Of a stretch of 64,000 nt of DNA, positions 25,134-38,200 are shown piece by piece. The DNA is taken from contig OZ017797.1 in NCBI GenBank assembly GCA_963969395.1, forward strand, positions 19,964,001 through 20,028,000. The letters run 5' to 3'. Both the position numbers and the translations under genes were made by a program. Every line of letters starts with the position of its first letter. Positions within the stretch are counted from its first letter, which is position 1. Under the pieces are notes generated by a model. That model was not told where the DNA came from. It ran no database searches and worked only from the letters and a program-made list of their open reading frames with translations. The stretch comes from Pseudoscleropodium purum. Taxonomy: Eukaryota > Streptophyta > Bryopsida > Hypnales > Brachytheciaceae.

Positions 25134-25307
25134 TATACTCTTTTAGTAGACCAATGTAACATGATTCAACAATGGTAACATAAATTAGGATAAATTAGAA
25201 TAAATTAGTGTAATGAAGAAGAGCACTATTTTGCAATAGTGCCAAATGAATGCTTTTTCATGCCCAAGGTTTGCTTCACATGTGATAATTGAAAAAAAAT
25301 TGTGATA

Positions 25308-25632
25308 AGGTAGGAGGTTCTAGAAGTGTACAAGTTCTAAAAACGTCCACTTCCTTAAATGTACACTGCATGTACATGTTGCTTTTTTGTAGCCTTCAAC
25401 CATGTACAAATAGTGTACATTTTGGGAGGTGGATGCTATTAGAGCCCTATGGCATTTCCACTTTAGAATTCCATAACTAATTCCACAAAGCTCCAAAAAA
25501 TATGAAACGACTTGTGTTAGATGCCATTTCTTCTTGTCTTTCAAAAAAAATTATTGAAAATATTTCAAGATGTTTTACCTCCCCAAAATTTAGTTTCAAC
25601 ACCTAGATGATCGCTTTATGGACCTCCTACTT
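25308..25632 (+). mobile_element. TA-flanked MITE family 1, copy 1 (325 bp)
   Basis: Starts AGGTAGGAGGTTC and ends GGACCTCCTACTT with TA on both sides (25306-25307 and 25633-25634). It shares internal blocks with 25793-26102, including GTGTACATTTT-GGAGGTGGATGC and AAAAAATATGAAAC. It has an internal inverted pair around AATGTACAC...GTGTACATT. Non-coding. Confidence 0.72.
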
Positions 25633-25792
25633 TAATCAGTAGTTTGACAAGTCCTTAACCACCTTCTAGACTCCTTCAACCCCCAAGTCTTAGGGAAGAA
25701 GATAAAAGCCTGAAATTTTACATTCACACAAATGAAATTTTTTGTTGCATCAAAGTTCAAAGTATGCCACACAGACATCACCACCTTTGATA

Positions 25793-26102
25793 AGGTAGGA
25801 GGTTCTAAAAGCATCCACCTCCTTAAATGTACATTGCATGTACATGTTTTTTTTTTGTAGTCTTCATCTACGTACAAATAGTGTACATTTTAGGAGGTGG
25901 ATGCCATTAGAACCTTGTGGCATTTTCACTTTAGAATTTCATAACTAATTTCACAAAGCTCCAAAAAATATGAAACAACTTGAATTAGATGCCAATTCTA
26001 TTCGTCTTTCAAATAAAAAATTACTGAAACATATTTAAAAAAGTTTCACCTCCCCCAAATCAGTTCCAGCTCTTAAATGGTCAGTTTATGAACCTCCTAC
26101 CT
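25793..26102 (+). mobile_element. TA-flanked MITE family 1, copy 2 (310 bp)
   Basis: Near-perfect terminal inverted repeats AGGTAGGAGGTTC / GAACCTCCTACCT, with TA at 25791-25792 and 26103-26104. It is in the same orientation as copy 1, with 160 bp between them. The spacer is unrelated to the element, so these are two insertions or a local duplication with an insertion-derived spacer. Confidence 0.78.
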
Positions 26103-26510
26103 TACTGTTAGCTATTTGAGGTAGACTAAACCCCAAATACTTTTTTATATCATTTTAAAAATGCACCATAATATAATCACATATATTATATGTGTGTGTC
26201 ATGTTAAAAACAAAAACATATAATGATGTGCTAGAATGGCCATGTGTCTCAGGTGCTGCATGCTATCATGGCCAGCTGCTCTGTGAATTACACAAGTCAA
26301 ATTGAGCTTGAGCACTGTCAAGTTTGATTCGCAAAAAACACCAAAGGATTGAAATCATTAAACTGAAGCCTCAGATTCTAGGTTTGCAACTTGAACCATA
26401 CAGGACATCATTGCAGAAACTTAGTTTATTGTCTAATTTTTTTCATTTTTTTTTCTCCTTGACCTGCCTCCGTATCTAATCCCATTGAACCATTCTGTAT
26501 AATATCTTAA

Positions 26511-26733
26511 CCCTAGAAAGATGCCATGGACGCTAAACATTCAATAGACGATACCAAATCCTTCCATGTTATACAAAAGTGCAGATGTTCATCTTCGGAA
26601 TTTTGTGTGAAAAGGAGAGATCTTGCACAATAGTTTGACCTCTAATGAGTGTTTTTGATTTTTTTTTTAAGCTAACGATTCACACAATACCCAAAAGTCT
26701 GATTTCTACAATGACCAATCCATCCTTCTAGGA
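26511..26733 (+). mobile_element. short TTAA-flanked element with piggyBac-like ends (223 bp)
   Basis: Left end CCCTAGAAAGATG follows TTAA (26507-26510). The right end read inward is TCCTAGAAGGATG next to TTAA (26734-26737), so 11 of 13 bases are inverted-repeat matches. CCCTAGAAAGAT is the known terminal sequence of the insect piggyBac element and TTAA its obligatory target. The interior is non-coding. Internally related but end-eroded copies lie near 28640-28900 and 60420-60610. Confidence 0.6.
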
Positions 26734-26737
26734 TTAA

Positions 26738-28639
26738 TATAGAGAGTTGTAAAATCGACAGGGTTCTTAAATGGTTCAAATTTGTCCGTAGTGATCATCC
26801 AAGGAATGAATACATGCCTCTAATACACTGTCCAATAAGCTCTACTGTAATTAGATATTATTTTATGTATAGTGCTTAGATCCAAACAAAAAAAATTCAA
26901 AAGGGCTTACAATTGGACCCTTGTGCAAATGCTTCTTCAGATCATTTTTATCAGGTGTGGTCAGCTCAAGTTTTTGTTTGTTTTGTTTTGTTTTGACAGA
27001 AATGAAACAGATCAGCTCTTACAGACAAAAAATATTCTCAACTCTCTCTCTCTCTTGGGCTTTCATTCCATTTTTGAAAAATGCTTTTTGATTAATTGAT
27101 TTCAGCGAGTTTCTTTCACGTTATGGCCATGCCCGTACCCTGAATAATAGAGAGCTTGTAAACGAATCACACACACCCGCACCCCCGCCCAAGCACAAAC
27201 GGGCACAACCATTTTGGTTGCTAGTTGCTTGGACGTAGTTGCGAAAATAAAACCCACATGGGCAACTAAAGTAATTACGTCGGTTTGTACATTCTACAAC
27301 TTCTTCCTTATCTTGAATTGAATTGTATTAACTCTTCAAGTTGGCTTGAACTAGTCCGAAGTGCTTGTTGTATATGTATGTGTGCATTGACTTCATACTC
27401 TTTATTATTTGTAAGAGTGGTTGAAACCTTGGAAATTCAAGGCCGCACCACCTAATGTCAATCAAACCCATTAGGACGGAATTGAATTATTGGTGCAGAT
27501 GAATTGAAAGGTTTGGCGGGCGGTCACAGTTGGACCAGGCAAAGCCGCACCAAATTGATGAAGGGGGAAGTGGAAAATCAAAGATCCACAGATGAAAAAA
27601 TCCCGCCGTTTGTAAGAAATATGGGCACCAAATTAATTCGTTCCTCTTAGGCATGCCGGCTTCTGAAGAAAAACATTGAGAGTTTTGTACTGATTGTAAT
27701 AAGGTACAGTGTGCCTCCTTAAGGTAAAGACTGTGTGTGCACCCAGAAATCGCCACTTGAAATGAATGAATGCTGTACATTTTTGGGTGCTAATTCTGGG
27801 TTACACATACAGGATGTACCTTCGGTGAATTTATCCTTTGTGTGTGCCAAGTCGCTGCCACACATTCCAGATGACTTTATACTGTATTGTATTGTAACCA
27901 TTAATCACTGAGGGTGCAGTGAGAGTGTGAAACTACAAGCTGACCGAACTGTAAGCATAAAGTCAAACACATACCATAATTTTAGAGCAGGATCAAAATG
28001 AAAATAACTACAAGAAAATTAATTCCATCCATTTTGGGAAATCCTTGTAATAATCAATCAAGGTTTCTGTCCAAAATGACTGAGGCAGTATTAAGGTAAA
28101 TATGCCTGTTACCTAGCAGATTTGCTATCAAGGCACCTTGCAGAGAAGCTATTTGTCAACTCACATCACAAGAATTCTGAGGCCAAGGAAGGGCGGACAG
28201 TTTTTAATTTTCAGCACCCCAAGCTGAAAAAACAGAAAAAATATCAAATATAAATAATTTTAAATAATTTTTTTGGAAAGAAAACAATTATTATTTTTTT
28301 AAATAGTCAATCTGACGTGGTGCTGAGGTGGCACCAATAGTGCCATGTTAGATTTCGAAATTTAAAGTATAAAATTTTATTTTATTTTATTTTTTATTTT
28401 CCCCTTATTACACAGCAAAGGTTCAAACTTTGCAGCCCTCCTTTGGCCTCTGAATTCTTGTAATGCGTATTTTTCAATGATTGAGACATCTGATAGAAGT
28501 CATTTGCAAGTAGAATGAAAACTTTGCAACAAGAAATGAATTTTTTGTGATTTTGCTAAGTGTATTGAGATTTTCTTTTGGAAACAAATCAAACGGAATT
28601 TCATTGCAAAATAAAAATAAGATACAACTCTAACCACAT
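26738..28639. other. intergenic stretch
   Basis: Mixed composition. Short CT run at 27041-27053; ORFs at 27487-27780 and 27719-27901 (minus) are unrecognised. A TTTTA run lies at 28375-28400. No gene supported. Confidence 0.4.
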
Positions 28640-28900
28640 ATGGCTTGGAAGAAGAAGGACAAGGACACTAAGTATACAATAGACAAACCAACAAACAGGG
28701 GACAAAAGTGTAGATGTCCGATGGAATACAAAATCCTTCTAAGTAAAAAAAAGAAGTGTAGAAGTTTATCTTTGGAATTTGTATAGAAAGGGGAGTCAAG
28801 TCCTTGCACACTAGTTTAACCTACAATGAATGCTCTAACTTGGATGTTTTTTTAAAGCAAATGATTCACGTGTTACCCTAAAACACATGATGTTTATGAC
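28640..28900 (+). repeat. dispersed repeat related to 26511-26733
   Basis: Shares in order with 26511-26733: CAATAGAC..ACC, TACAAAATCCTTC-type, GTGTAGAAG..TTCATCTT/TTTATCTTTGGAATTT, TTGCACA.TAGTTT.ACCT, AATGA.TG and AAGC.AATGATTCAC. Neither end keeps a recognisable terminal repeat. A third relative is at about 60420-60610. Confidence 0.5.
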
Positions 28901-28987
28901 TACCAAGGTTATTATTAAACTTATTGATTAACCAAGAGACATGGACAGAAGCAAGCCCTAATCATAATACACCAAACTTATACAAAG

Positions 28988-29287
28988 TAGTAGTCTGCTC
29001 TAAATGTGCCCCATGCTCTAAAAGATGACATAGAGGTATATTTTGCTTTCTTCAATGTACCAGTAGTGTACATTTCAAGAGATGGTCACTTCCAATGACC
29101 ACTCTACCTTTCAACTTCAAAAATTTATAACTAATTCCACAAAGGTTCGAAACATATGAAACAAACTTGGGTTAGATGCCATTTCCATTTCTCCGCCTCT
29201 TGAAATTTGCTGAAAATTGTTTCAAGGAGTTTTGCTTCCCCCCAAAGCAATCAGCTCTTAAATGGTCGCTTTATGAGCAGACTACCT
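28988..29287 (+). mobile_element. TA-flanked MITE family 1, copy 3 (~300 bp, older)
   Basis: Ends GTAGTCTGCTC and GAGCAGACTAC are inverted repeats of each other. Their sequence differs from the other two copies, and both arms carry the same changes. Internal blocks (TAACTAATTCCACAAAG, ATATGAAACAA, AGATGCCATTTC, CTTAAATGGTCGCTTTATG) match the family. Confidence 0.62.
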
Positions 29288-30721
29288 TACAATTGATTTC
29301 AGTAAACTTTAGCATGCAAGAGCCTTGAGTTGATGACAGAGGCAGAGTGCCAGTGAGTGTATTTAGATTAACACCCAAAAGTTGTATGACATCTTTTGGG
29401 TACATAGGGGGACAAAGTGAGAGCAAAAGTGGTATTTTTACTGAGCATGACGGAGCTAAGTACTGTAAGCTTAATCACTTTTCGCCTGTTTTTTTTTTCT
29501 GTTTTTCAGATTGTTGGAATGATTTCTGATGCCACTGTTCGCTCACTCGAACTTAATTGTTACTAGAATTGCAAGCGAGAGAGTTGACCTTAGTTTGTTA
29601 ACTGAGCCACAAACTGCTTCGGTAAATAATATGCTTTCAAGCTTTGCCAGAATTGGGTCAGGTAAGGCCTGGTGCATGGGCTGCATGGGCTTAAGTTAAG
29701 TTAACATGCTTGAACTCCTGATTTCCTGAAGGTGTGGAGATTATTTACAAGTTTGATTTGAAGTGATTTGCCTCTGTTTCTTGTCAGCCAATTTCACAAA
29801 ATACAGTCCTTTTTTTTTTTTTAAAGTTGTGCTCCCTGCCTGCCAAGACCACTTGTGGCTGACCTGCAGGTATTTGTGTTTTGCCCCTCACTTGCTTTGC
29901 AATGAACTGAAAATTCTGTTTCATTTGTTTCAGAACTAAAAATAATTAATTTGTTTTTCAAATACAGTACTTTAATGGTTCCCATACAGTCATAATTTAG
30001 CTCTGTAGCTCTGTATATGACAGTCATGGTACTGTATCAGGTTGAAATTGGGATACATGCCAGAGTAAGTGAAGTGTGACACTTGCTAACTTAAGTTTGT
30101 TGAAGGCCTGGAGCCCTTTTTGTCCCATTTGCTAAGATTTGGCAATCATCAAGGAAGGATTTAATTCACATGGGTTGGGATGATTAATTAATTTCTTAAA
30201 AATAATGGGAACAAGAAAAAATAGATCCATTAGTGCCAGCGGAGATCACGAAGTTTTGGTGGAGCTGTAATTTGCCTCCTCTTCGTAGAAGGAGCCATGT
30301 TTGTTTTTTGTTTTTTTTCCAATGGCACTTATTGCATCCTCTTCCTTACCAAAATCTCCCGGTTCATTTTCTCAAGTATCCAATTTTCCCAGGCTATTTT
30401 CCTTCAAGTTCAAATCATTTTGTAAAAGGCTACGGACAATCCTCGTCTTTCAAAAACATGCTGGTATTGAAACTAAACTCCAAATTTTGTTACATTTGGC
30501 AGACACGGACATGGGGTGGCTACTACAACCAAACCTCAAGCAATACATTGAATGGGATGGAGGGCAGGAGAGACGCAGCGCCACAGCACCGCCACGATAC
30601 CTTCATGCTAGAATCTCACAAAGACACACCGTCAATCACGCCTGCGGCTCACTTGAATTATCTGATGGTCGGGAAGCTAATCTCTGATTATGCAAACTTA
30701 GTTTCTTGAGCCCTGCTTAGC
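29288..30721. other. intergenic stretch with an unrecognised ORF
   Basis: Contains two overlapping plus-strand ORFs, 30233-30709 (158 codons) and 30301-30687 (128 codons), in different frames. Neither resembles a known family and the overlap suggests at most one is real. No splice or promoter evidence. Rest is AT-rich with poly-T runs. Confidence 0.3.
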
Positions 30722-30725
30722 TTAA

Positions 30726-31670
30726 CCCCTAAAGCCCCAAACCCCATTTTTTGGCAACATAGCAATTTGGGGTAGATCACTATGGATGAAGTTTTTATTT
30801 TTTTTTCTTTGAAATTTTAACACGACATGTGCCTGAGGAGTAGCTTTAAGGCTCAACAATTTTTATGACTTTTGACTACATGGCTAAAAAGTTATTGTAT
30901 GAAATGTGGTTTTTAGTGCTCGGTGGGCAACTCGGCAACAAAAACAAATTCTTCAAAAATCCCTTTTTCCAAAAATTAAAATTTGAAATTGATTCTTTAG
31001 ATTTATATCTACATGGAAAGCTTTTAATCATTCGATTTGGATGGATGAATCAAAAGTTATGAGGAATGTTAGTTTGGGGTAGTTTGTAGATAGTTATGGA
31101 ATCTCTACTCCAAAATACACTTTGAAGCTCTTTATTTTACTCAATTTTTGATATTTTTGAAAAAAAATAAAAAATTTAGGTGTACATTGTTTATTACAAC
31201 ATTACAACCATTGGGATTGGCATTTTTCAATTCCATAAAGAAATTATTAACAACTTAGTACTTTGAATCATTTTCTACTTCATTCTACTCACTATTTTTT
31301 TCCTACATGTTGCACAATTCCAAATGATCTGGAAATTTTCAAGCATGTAGCCAACTTGCTTTGAAGAATGAATTCAAAGATTAACCACCATTTTGGGCAT
31401 TTTTTCATGCAAATGTGACCTTGTGAAGTGCAGCTGCCCGGATTTTTGGAGGGAAAAAAAAGGATTTTTGTGAATTCAAACACTAATATCTTGCAATCGA
31501 CACAGTGAAAATTTCTGAAATTTTTACCACATCTTTTCAAAATAGTTTACTACAAGATCCTAAAGTTACTTGTGTTTAAAAATGTTTTTTTTTCAAATAT
31601 TGGGTACTTGCACTAGAAATGGCAATTTTAGAGCGTTTTTGGTGAAAATATAGTCAAAAATCTTTAGGGG
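30726..31670 (+). mobile_element. TTAA-flanked non-autonomous element, copy 2 (945 bp)
   Basis: The best-preserved copy. It starts CCCCTAAAG after TTAA (30722-30725) and ends CTTTAGGGG before TTAA (31671-31674), a perfect 9-bp terminal inverted repeat. It is collinear with 23287-24240 along its whole length. No coding capacity. Confidence 0.82.
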
Positions 31671-31901
31671 TTAACCTAATCCGATAGTAATGTAGTTTAG
31701 AAACTTTGGTGCCACCCTTTGCCGTGAGGTATCCAAAACCAAACTGACACCCAATAGGCCACATCACATGTTGAGGAGCACTAGAGACATGTTACTGCAG
31801 TAGAACTGCCTCATTCGTCAATAAAAAATGGGTGGACCAGAAGCAAGGAAGCCAACACCACAACAACTCCAACCGGCACAAGTCAGAATCCTATCAACAT
31901 C

Positions 31902-32545
31902 TTGGTCCGGGAAAGTGTCGTTGTCCCTACCATAGCGGTTGACATGGTAGCGTTATGTAGGGAAGTGACATATCTTAGGCAATATGTGTTCATTGCCAAG
32001 TTTGTTGTCAAACTAGCTCCCTCAGTATGTTTAACAGTTTGGATCAGTGAGCTTGAAAATAGGATCTCTGCTAGAGTTGCCTTCTATAGAGATGTTGGTG
32101 GAAGGTTCTATTTTATAAAGCTAGACACGTTAGAATTGGCTAGGCACATACTATCACTATCACCTTGCTAGCTTGAATGTGGTACAATGTTGTTTAGCGT
32201 TGGATCCCTGCATTCAATCCGTACCAACCAATAGGTTTGGAGGTACCCTGTTGAATTCATTTGAAAAACCTCCCGCTCAAATTCTTCCAACACGTAGCAA
32301 AGACAATAGCTAGTGTAGAGGTGATAGTTTTGGAGGAAGACCGCAATATATTATCCTATGAAGACCCATGGTTTTGTGTGGCTATTGATCCAACTCACAG
32401 ATATGCCTCGAAAATTTTAGTGGCTAATGTGGTAGGCTAGTTCTTAGAGATTAAGATCGAATATGAATATGCCTCGATTATACATGCAACTGATGCCCGA
32501 AGGCAATGCATACAAAGGACAACTGCCCAAGTCGGGGCATACTCT
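31902..32545 (+). pseudogene. LINE ORF1 remnant (gag-like, CCHC knuckle)
   Basis: The reading around 32040-32165 gives ARVAFYRDVGGRFYFIKLD and LARHILSLSPC, typical of the N-terminal domain of plant LINE ORF1. Downstream, at 32485-32528, the frame reads C-N-stop-C-P-K-A-M-H-T-K-D-N-C, a CX2CX4HX4C zinc knuckle with a stop inside. Frameshifts separate the parts. Confidence 0.6.
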
Positions 32546-33966
32546 TGTTACCAACATACAGTTGTCACCAAGCTGCAGAGACGTACTCCCACTAGTACCA
32601 AATCAAACTATGCCAAATACCAAATACGAGATGGCTCCCACATCAACCCCAAGATGTCATCTAGACCTCTCCACCACCATGGCTCGCATCGATGATAGAA
32701 GACGGCTTCATCCTAGTACAATGACGCAACCACAAAACCTGCACAAAGACTCCTAGACCAACGACTCAGCAACCTTCAAAACATAGTAGTCTTCCTCATT
32801 TCCTACCTTACAACAAACCAACTACCATGGATGTGGACTTCCTAAGCACGCTGATGGGATCTCTCAAGGATCCATACCAAGCCAAACTGATATAGAAACC
32901 TCAAATAGACCCAACATCCTTAGACTTCCCACGCAACTCTCCCAATTGTCAACACCCCCTCTCCAAATTGAGCAACTAGACTCACCCACACAACAACCAT
33001 ACCAGAATACACTAGCTGTCCAAATTTTACCCTCAACCCCCCCTTTGACTCCCTTAGACAACCCCATACACTTATCAAACATCTTAGAAAACCTGATCCA
33101 GGTTGAAACCATCCACATTGAACCATTGATTTGGAATTAGAATCAGAAATTGAACAATCTTTACGAACGAACATGATATTAATCAACTTCCAGCTACTCG
33201 AGGAATAACTCTCATTCCAGCCAAAACACCAAGATAGAACCAAGTAGTGAATCCCCCACCTGCTACACATTCGGCATCTAATTTGCTACAACCTCTCATC
33301 ACCCCACAAGATACTGAGATAGTTCCCCCTTCTAAATCAATCTAGTATCCTAAGACAATCACCTTAGAGCTCACTAACATTACTTTAGAATTATTGGGCA
33401 TCAAACCAACCTCTGATCACTTGATCCCCACATTGTCGCCTAAAGCTACCACACGACAAAGGCCCCTCACTACAAGAAGAAGCCTTTGAAGAAGCATAGA
33501 ATGTCCAGTTCTCCCCAGAAAGGTTGAAGCCACGGACTCCTAGATTTGACACCTTTGGTCATCACTAGCTAATGTTGAGAGCAATCTCCTTTGACATACC
33601 TTCACAAGATACACATTCTCTATAGCCCATAGTGATACAAAACCTATGCCCAACTTCACACTATTCTAATAGAGCTAAAGAGTGGGACAATAAAAGAACA
33701 TACCAATCGATTTGCCTATTCATAGTTGATCGCCATCGGCCTAGCTTTGGGGCCACCTTGTCACCAAGCTCACCCCTTCTACTAGACAATAACATGCTCA
33801 TCTCGAATCTGGACTTGCCCCAATCAATTCGCAATGCCAAAGTTGCGGCTAGAGCAATGTCTTCTTCCTGCACACCTAGTCTCCCACACGATGCTTTCAA
33901 CTATTGGGGCCACTACCCCCCTCCCAGCATTGAGGGAATCGCTCCCAAAATCTCGTACACCCACCC

Positions 33967-34740
33967 TTGACAATGATTTTACACCTACTCTCTCTAAACG
34001 TTCAAGGGCTCAACGATAAAGCTTCCATTGACTTGACATGTAACTATCTCCAATCCCACCCCCTCCTTGACATTGTATTAATTTGGGAACACAAGCTTTG
34101 TAACAATGACACTGCAAATCTTGGCAAACAACTTTGGAGCCATGTGACTACATAGACAACATATGCTAGCTAGCCCAAGCTATAACGATGACTTGTTGGA
34201 TCTAAATGCAAGTCATAGGGGGATCATCACCATAGTGTCCCCCAAATTTGCCAATATGGTTACAAACAGTGGTATCCTATTAGGAATCGAGCCACATGGA
34301 TCCTCCTCCATGGCATTCTGAGTGGCAATGTAGATATTGTCAATATTTACGCACTTAATGATTCTCATACCCGTTGCCAATTTTGGGAGGCGATGATTAG
34401 ATAACTCCCCTCCATTTGTTGTTGGACTTTGGTAGGAGATTTCAACATGGTTGAAAATTGCCAAAACAAGACCAAATCTTACGGACAAATGATTCCCGCA
34501 GTAGAGAGGGCTCTATTCTCAAACCTCAAATGACACCTCAACGTTGAAGACAATCCATGTTCTTTAGGCAATCTCCCATTCTCGTGGGAAAACTTCCACA
34601 ATGAGGGGCATAGAATATTGGCACAATTAGATTGTGTTTGTCTAGTCAAACAACTTGCAAGCTACTCAACTATTCGATGCAAGGCAGCAATGGGTGGTTC
34701 GACCACACTCATGTCACCGCCTCTGTAGAATTTGGTATGT
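33967..34740 (+). pseudogene. LINE endonuclease domain remnant
   Basis: Starts LLSLNVQGLNDKA and WEHKL, the usual opening of a plant LINE endonuclease (LxWNxxGL...QEHKL-type). The GDFNMVE motif is at 34435-34455 after WTLV. STIRCKAAMGGS near 34670-34710 corresponds to the stretch before the SDH motif. Broken by several stops, including TAG at 34153. Confidence 0.68.
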
Positions 34741-35267
34741 CACCCGCCCGCACTAGTAGGTGAAAAATGAATAGCCATTGGCTAGAAGCTGTGAGGGAGG
34801 TCATCGAAAGGGCTTGGAATCGATCACCTCCAACGACACCTTTTTTCAAAAAAATTAAATTAGTTTCCAGAGCCTATAAGACATTTTGCCCAAACAAAGT
34901 TGTGGAATTGAGGGCGGAGGAAGCTATTGCTAGGTCTCAATTTTCAACTGCCACCAAAGTGTTCCATGCCACTCCAGATGATCCAGCCACCCCAAATCAT
35001 CATGGCCATGTTTGCATTAAGATTCAAAAGGTAGAAATGTGGCGTACCAATGGCAAGCGAATATGGGCCAAAATCAAGTAGAAATTCTCCAGCAACATGA
35101 TTACATTTGAATTTTTGAAGGCCATTTATGAAAAACCTCTCTCATCCACCATATCAAGCCTTTGGGATATACAAGGCACCATTGTCGAAGATCAAGCCGG
35201 CTTCAACCAGGTGTGCTTCAACTTTTATAGAAAACTCTACAAGAACGAAGTTGAAGTCTATGAGTGT

Positions 35268-38200
35268 CTTTGACTCCACCCTTAGAGTAAAAACATGCAT
35301 ACAAGTTCTAACAACAATATTAGTAATTTCTAATGGTTTCTGAAACTTAATGTTCTTTGGCCTTCCAAGCAATGGACACTTTGTTTTCATGTTTTATAAT
35401 CTAATTTGGATACTTCCAAATTTACTAATTATAAAAGTTAGAACTTGGTGGTTTAATCAAACTATAAAGGAAAAAAATAAATCTAATCTAATTTTTATGA
35501 ATTTTTGGAATATAAACTTAACTAAATCATTCTAATCAATGGATTGGAAGTTGGAATTATAGTCTAAACTAACTAACAAATCAATCAAAATAAAACAAAA
35601 CTAACTAGCTAATGTTTTGGGGTTATTTTGGGAATATTTTTTCTAACTAATCTAACAAGTAGATTCTAATCTAAGGTTCCTAGCAAATTCTAAGACAAAG
35701 GTTTTGGAAAGAGAGGGATATCAAGAGAGAGTTCAAAGAAGAAAAAAAAAGGAATTTAGTGGTATTTGAGATTAGATAGCTTTTAACAAATCAAAACTTG
35801 TTAGGTACTACTTTTTTTTTAAGATTTAGAGAATAAAGTCAAAACTTTGCGATGTGAGGGCGACCTCAAGCTAACTTCGACAAAGATCTTGACCTAAAAT
35901 ATTTCTCTTAGAACCATGACTTTTCCATTTTAAGGTTTCAGCATAATTCTAAAAGGTTCAAAGCCAAAGCTTTGTTATGAGGAGGTGACCCCAGGTTAAT
36001 TTAGTCAAGAGTTTATTTGAGTTTTTAATTTTTAAAGGAGATACGCATTATATCGTTTAAACCAAACTTTTGAATTAAAATCAAATCAATTCTTAGTGTC
36101 TAAGTATTTGATACCTAAAGGAGGTACATATGACAACATTTAAACCAAACTTTAGGATTAAAATCAAACCAATTCTAGTATCCAAGTTTTTAATGCCTAA
36201 AGGAGGTACACATAGCAACGTTTAAACCAAACATTAGGATTAAAATCAAATTAATTTTAGTATTTAAGTTTTTAATGCCTAAAGGAAGTATACATGATAA
36301 TGTTTAAACTGAACTTTAGGATTAAAATCAAACCAATTCTAGTATCTAAGTTTTCAATTCTTAGAGGAGGTATGCATGACAATGTTTAAACCAAACTCTT
36401 TGAATTGAAATCAAATCAACTCCATTGTACAATGCAAGTTGATCAAAAGTTTTAATTAAAAACCTTTTGACAAAGACTAGCTTCACCGCCTTAAGAATTT
36501 TAATTTAAAGTATCTATTTCAGTGCCACAACTGATGAGTTTGGAAATCAAATTCCCAATATTCTAAAAAAACACAATCAAGCAAATTTAACAGCTTCAAC
36601 AACTTATTAGCAAAGATTGTTAGTTTTTAAGGGAATCCAAAGTCCTTAAAAACTTCCTCCACTAACACAAGAATAAGAATTGAGCAGAAATTTGGTCACC
36701 TCAATTGTAGTCATGTATCAAGAATGGATTTGTGTCTAACAATGTGTTGGTATACAAAAGCAAGTTTGTCCGACAAAGTTTCAGTACAAGAAAAAGTGTG
36801 CCAAAGCCTTAGCATTAAAGAAAATGAGTTGAAAATAGGTTGTGAGAAACAAGGAGGGAAGGCCCTTATATACCTGTGAATAAGGGCCCACCTCCTTGTT
36901 TACCACAAGATATTTTGTTTTTTTTACCTAAGTAACTTCCTAAACTAACCTAATCTATTCTAAGATATTTGTCCAACAAATCTTTCTTTAGTCAACAGGA
37001 AGGTTCTCAAGCAAGTTCCTTAAAAGCTTCAATTAGCCCCAGGAATAATGCCTAAATAAAATTTGTTGACTTTTGAAAAATTTCGTGGAATTAAATCCTA
37101 ATTAACTCTAGATATTTTGTGTTTAACCTAAAGTCAACTCCTAAATAACTCTTATAAGTCTAAATTGACTTTTTAAAGGCAGATTTGAAAATCTAATTAA
37201 ATCAAATCTTAGATTTTCCTCAAGATATTTAGGATTTTGACTTTAACTTACCACAATTTATTCTTAAAAAGTCAAATTATGAGTTGACCCTCTCTATCTT
37301 TTACGAAACAACTCAAAACACAAAATAAATTGGGCCAGTGAATTCAAAAGACCCAAAATTAGTTAGAGAGGCCCTCTTCCCCCTTTTCCTATGCCATTTT
37401 TCAATGTAAAAAACCTCTCACAGTAATTCCAAAGAGAAGGGAAAATTCTAACTTTTGGAATTTGTGGGTTTTGAAGAATCTAAGTGGATGGGTTATTTAG
37501 AAGGTTCAAGAAAGTTAGAAAAGACCACTTATTTGCACTAATCGGATACTATTAGCTCTTAGTTTGCTGGTCAACCTGTCGCCATGTTGTAATTTTTTGG
37601 AAAATCCGATGTTGTCGTTGATTCTAGTACTTTTGCCTATAAAAAATTCTTCAAACTTGACAGGGCACTAATTTAGCACACAAAACTCTAACCTAATTTT
37701 TAATGGGATTTCACCGTACTCTAGGTAATTTCTATGAATTTACCAATAGCTTCAAGCGTGGTTGACTTTCCATGGAGTCATCATGGAAGCTTGTAAAATC
37801 CCAAAACTTTTTGGGCAACCTTTAGGGAATTCCAAAAATCTAAGGGCAAAACCAAACCTCCAATTGCAGTGTTTATGATGATGCTAAAATTAGCAATTCT
37901 TTAATAATTTCTACTTGGGGGGAAAATCATTCTAATATCGGAGTTTGTCGTAGATGATTGGCTCCTTTGTTGACCTCATGGCATGCTTTTATCCTAAAAG
38001 AATCTCTTTGTAAGCTCCAATCTTCTTTTCCTCTATCTACTCTTGATTTTGGTTGATATTTAGCAATTTCCTATAAGACCGACATAAATAATCCAAATTC
38101 TCTACAAATTGGATTCTACAACCTTTTGAACTCTTTAGACTTAAAAATAGACTATTATACTCAGCTCGATTGTCACATGCACCTCGTAGTATTCATTTAT

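Noticed and set aside
30233..30709. 158-codon plus-strand ORF
   Set aside because: No recognisable domain, overlapped by another 128-codon ORF in a different frame, and no splice, promoter or family support; kept only as a note in the intergenic entry.
36017..36422. CRISPR-like array
   Set aside because: Units are contiguous 82-bp tandem copies without unique spacers, in a eukaryotic genome.
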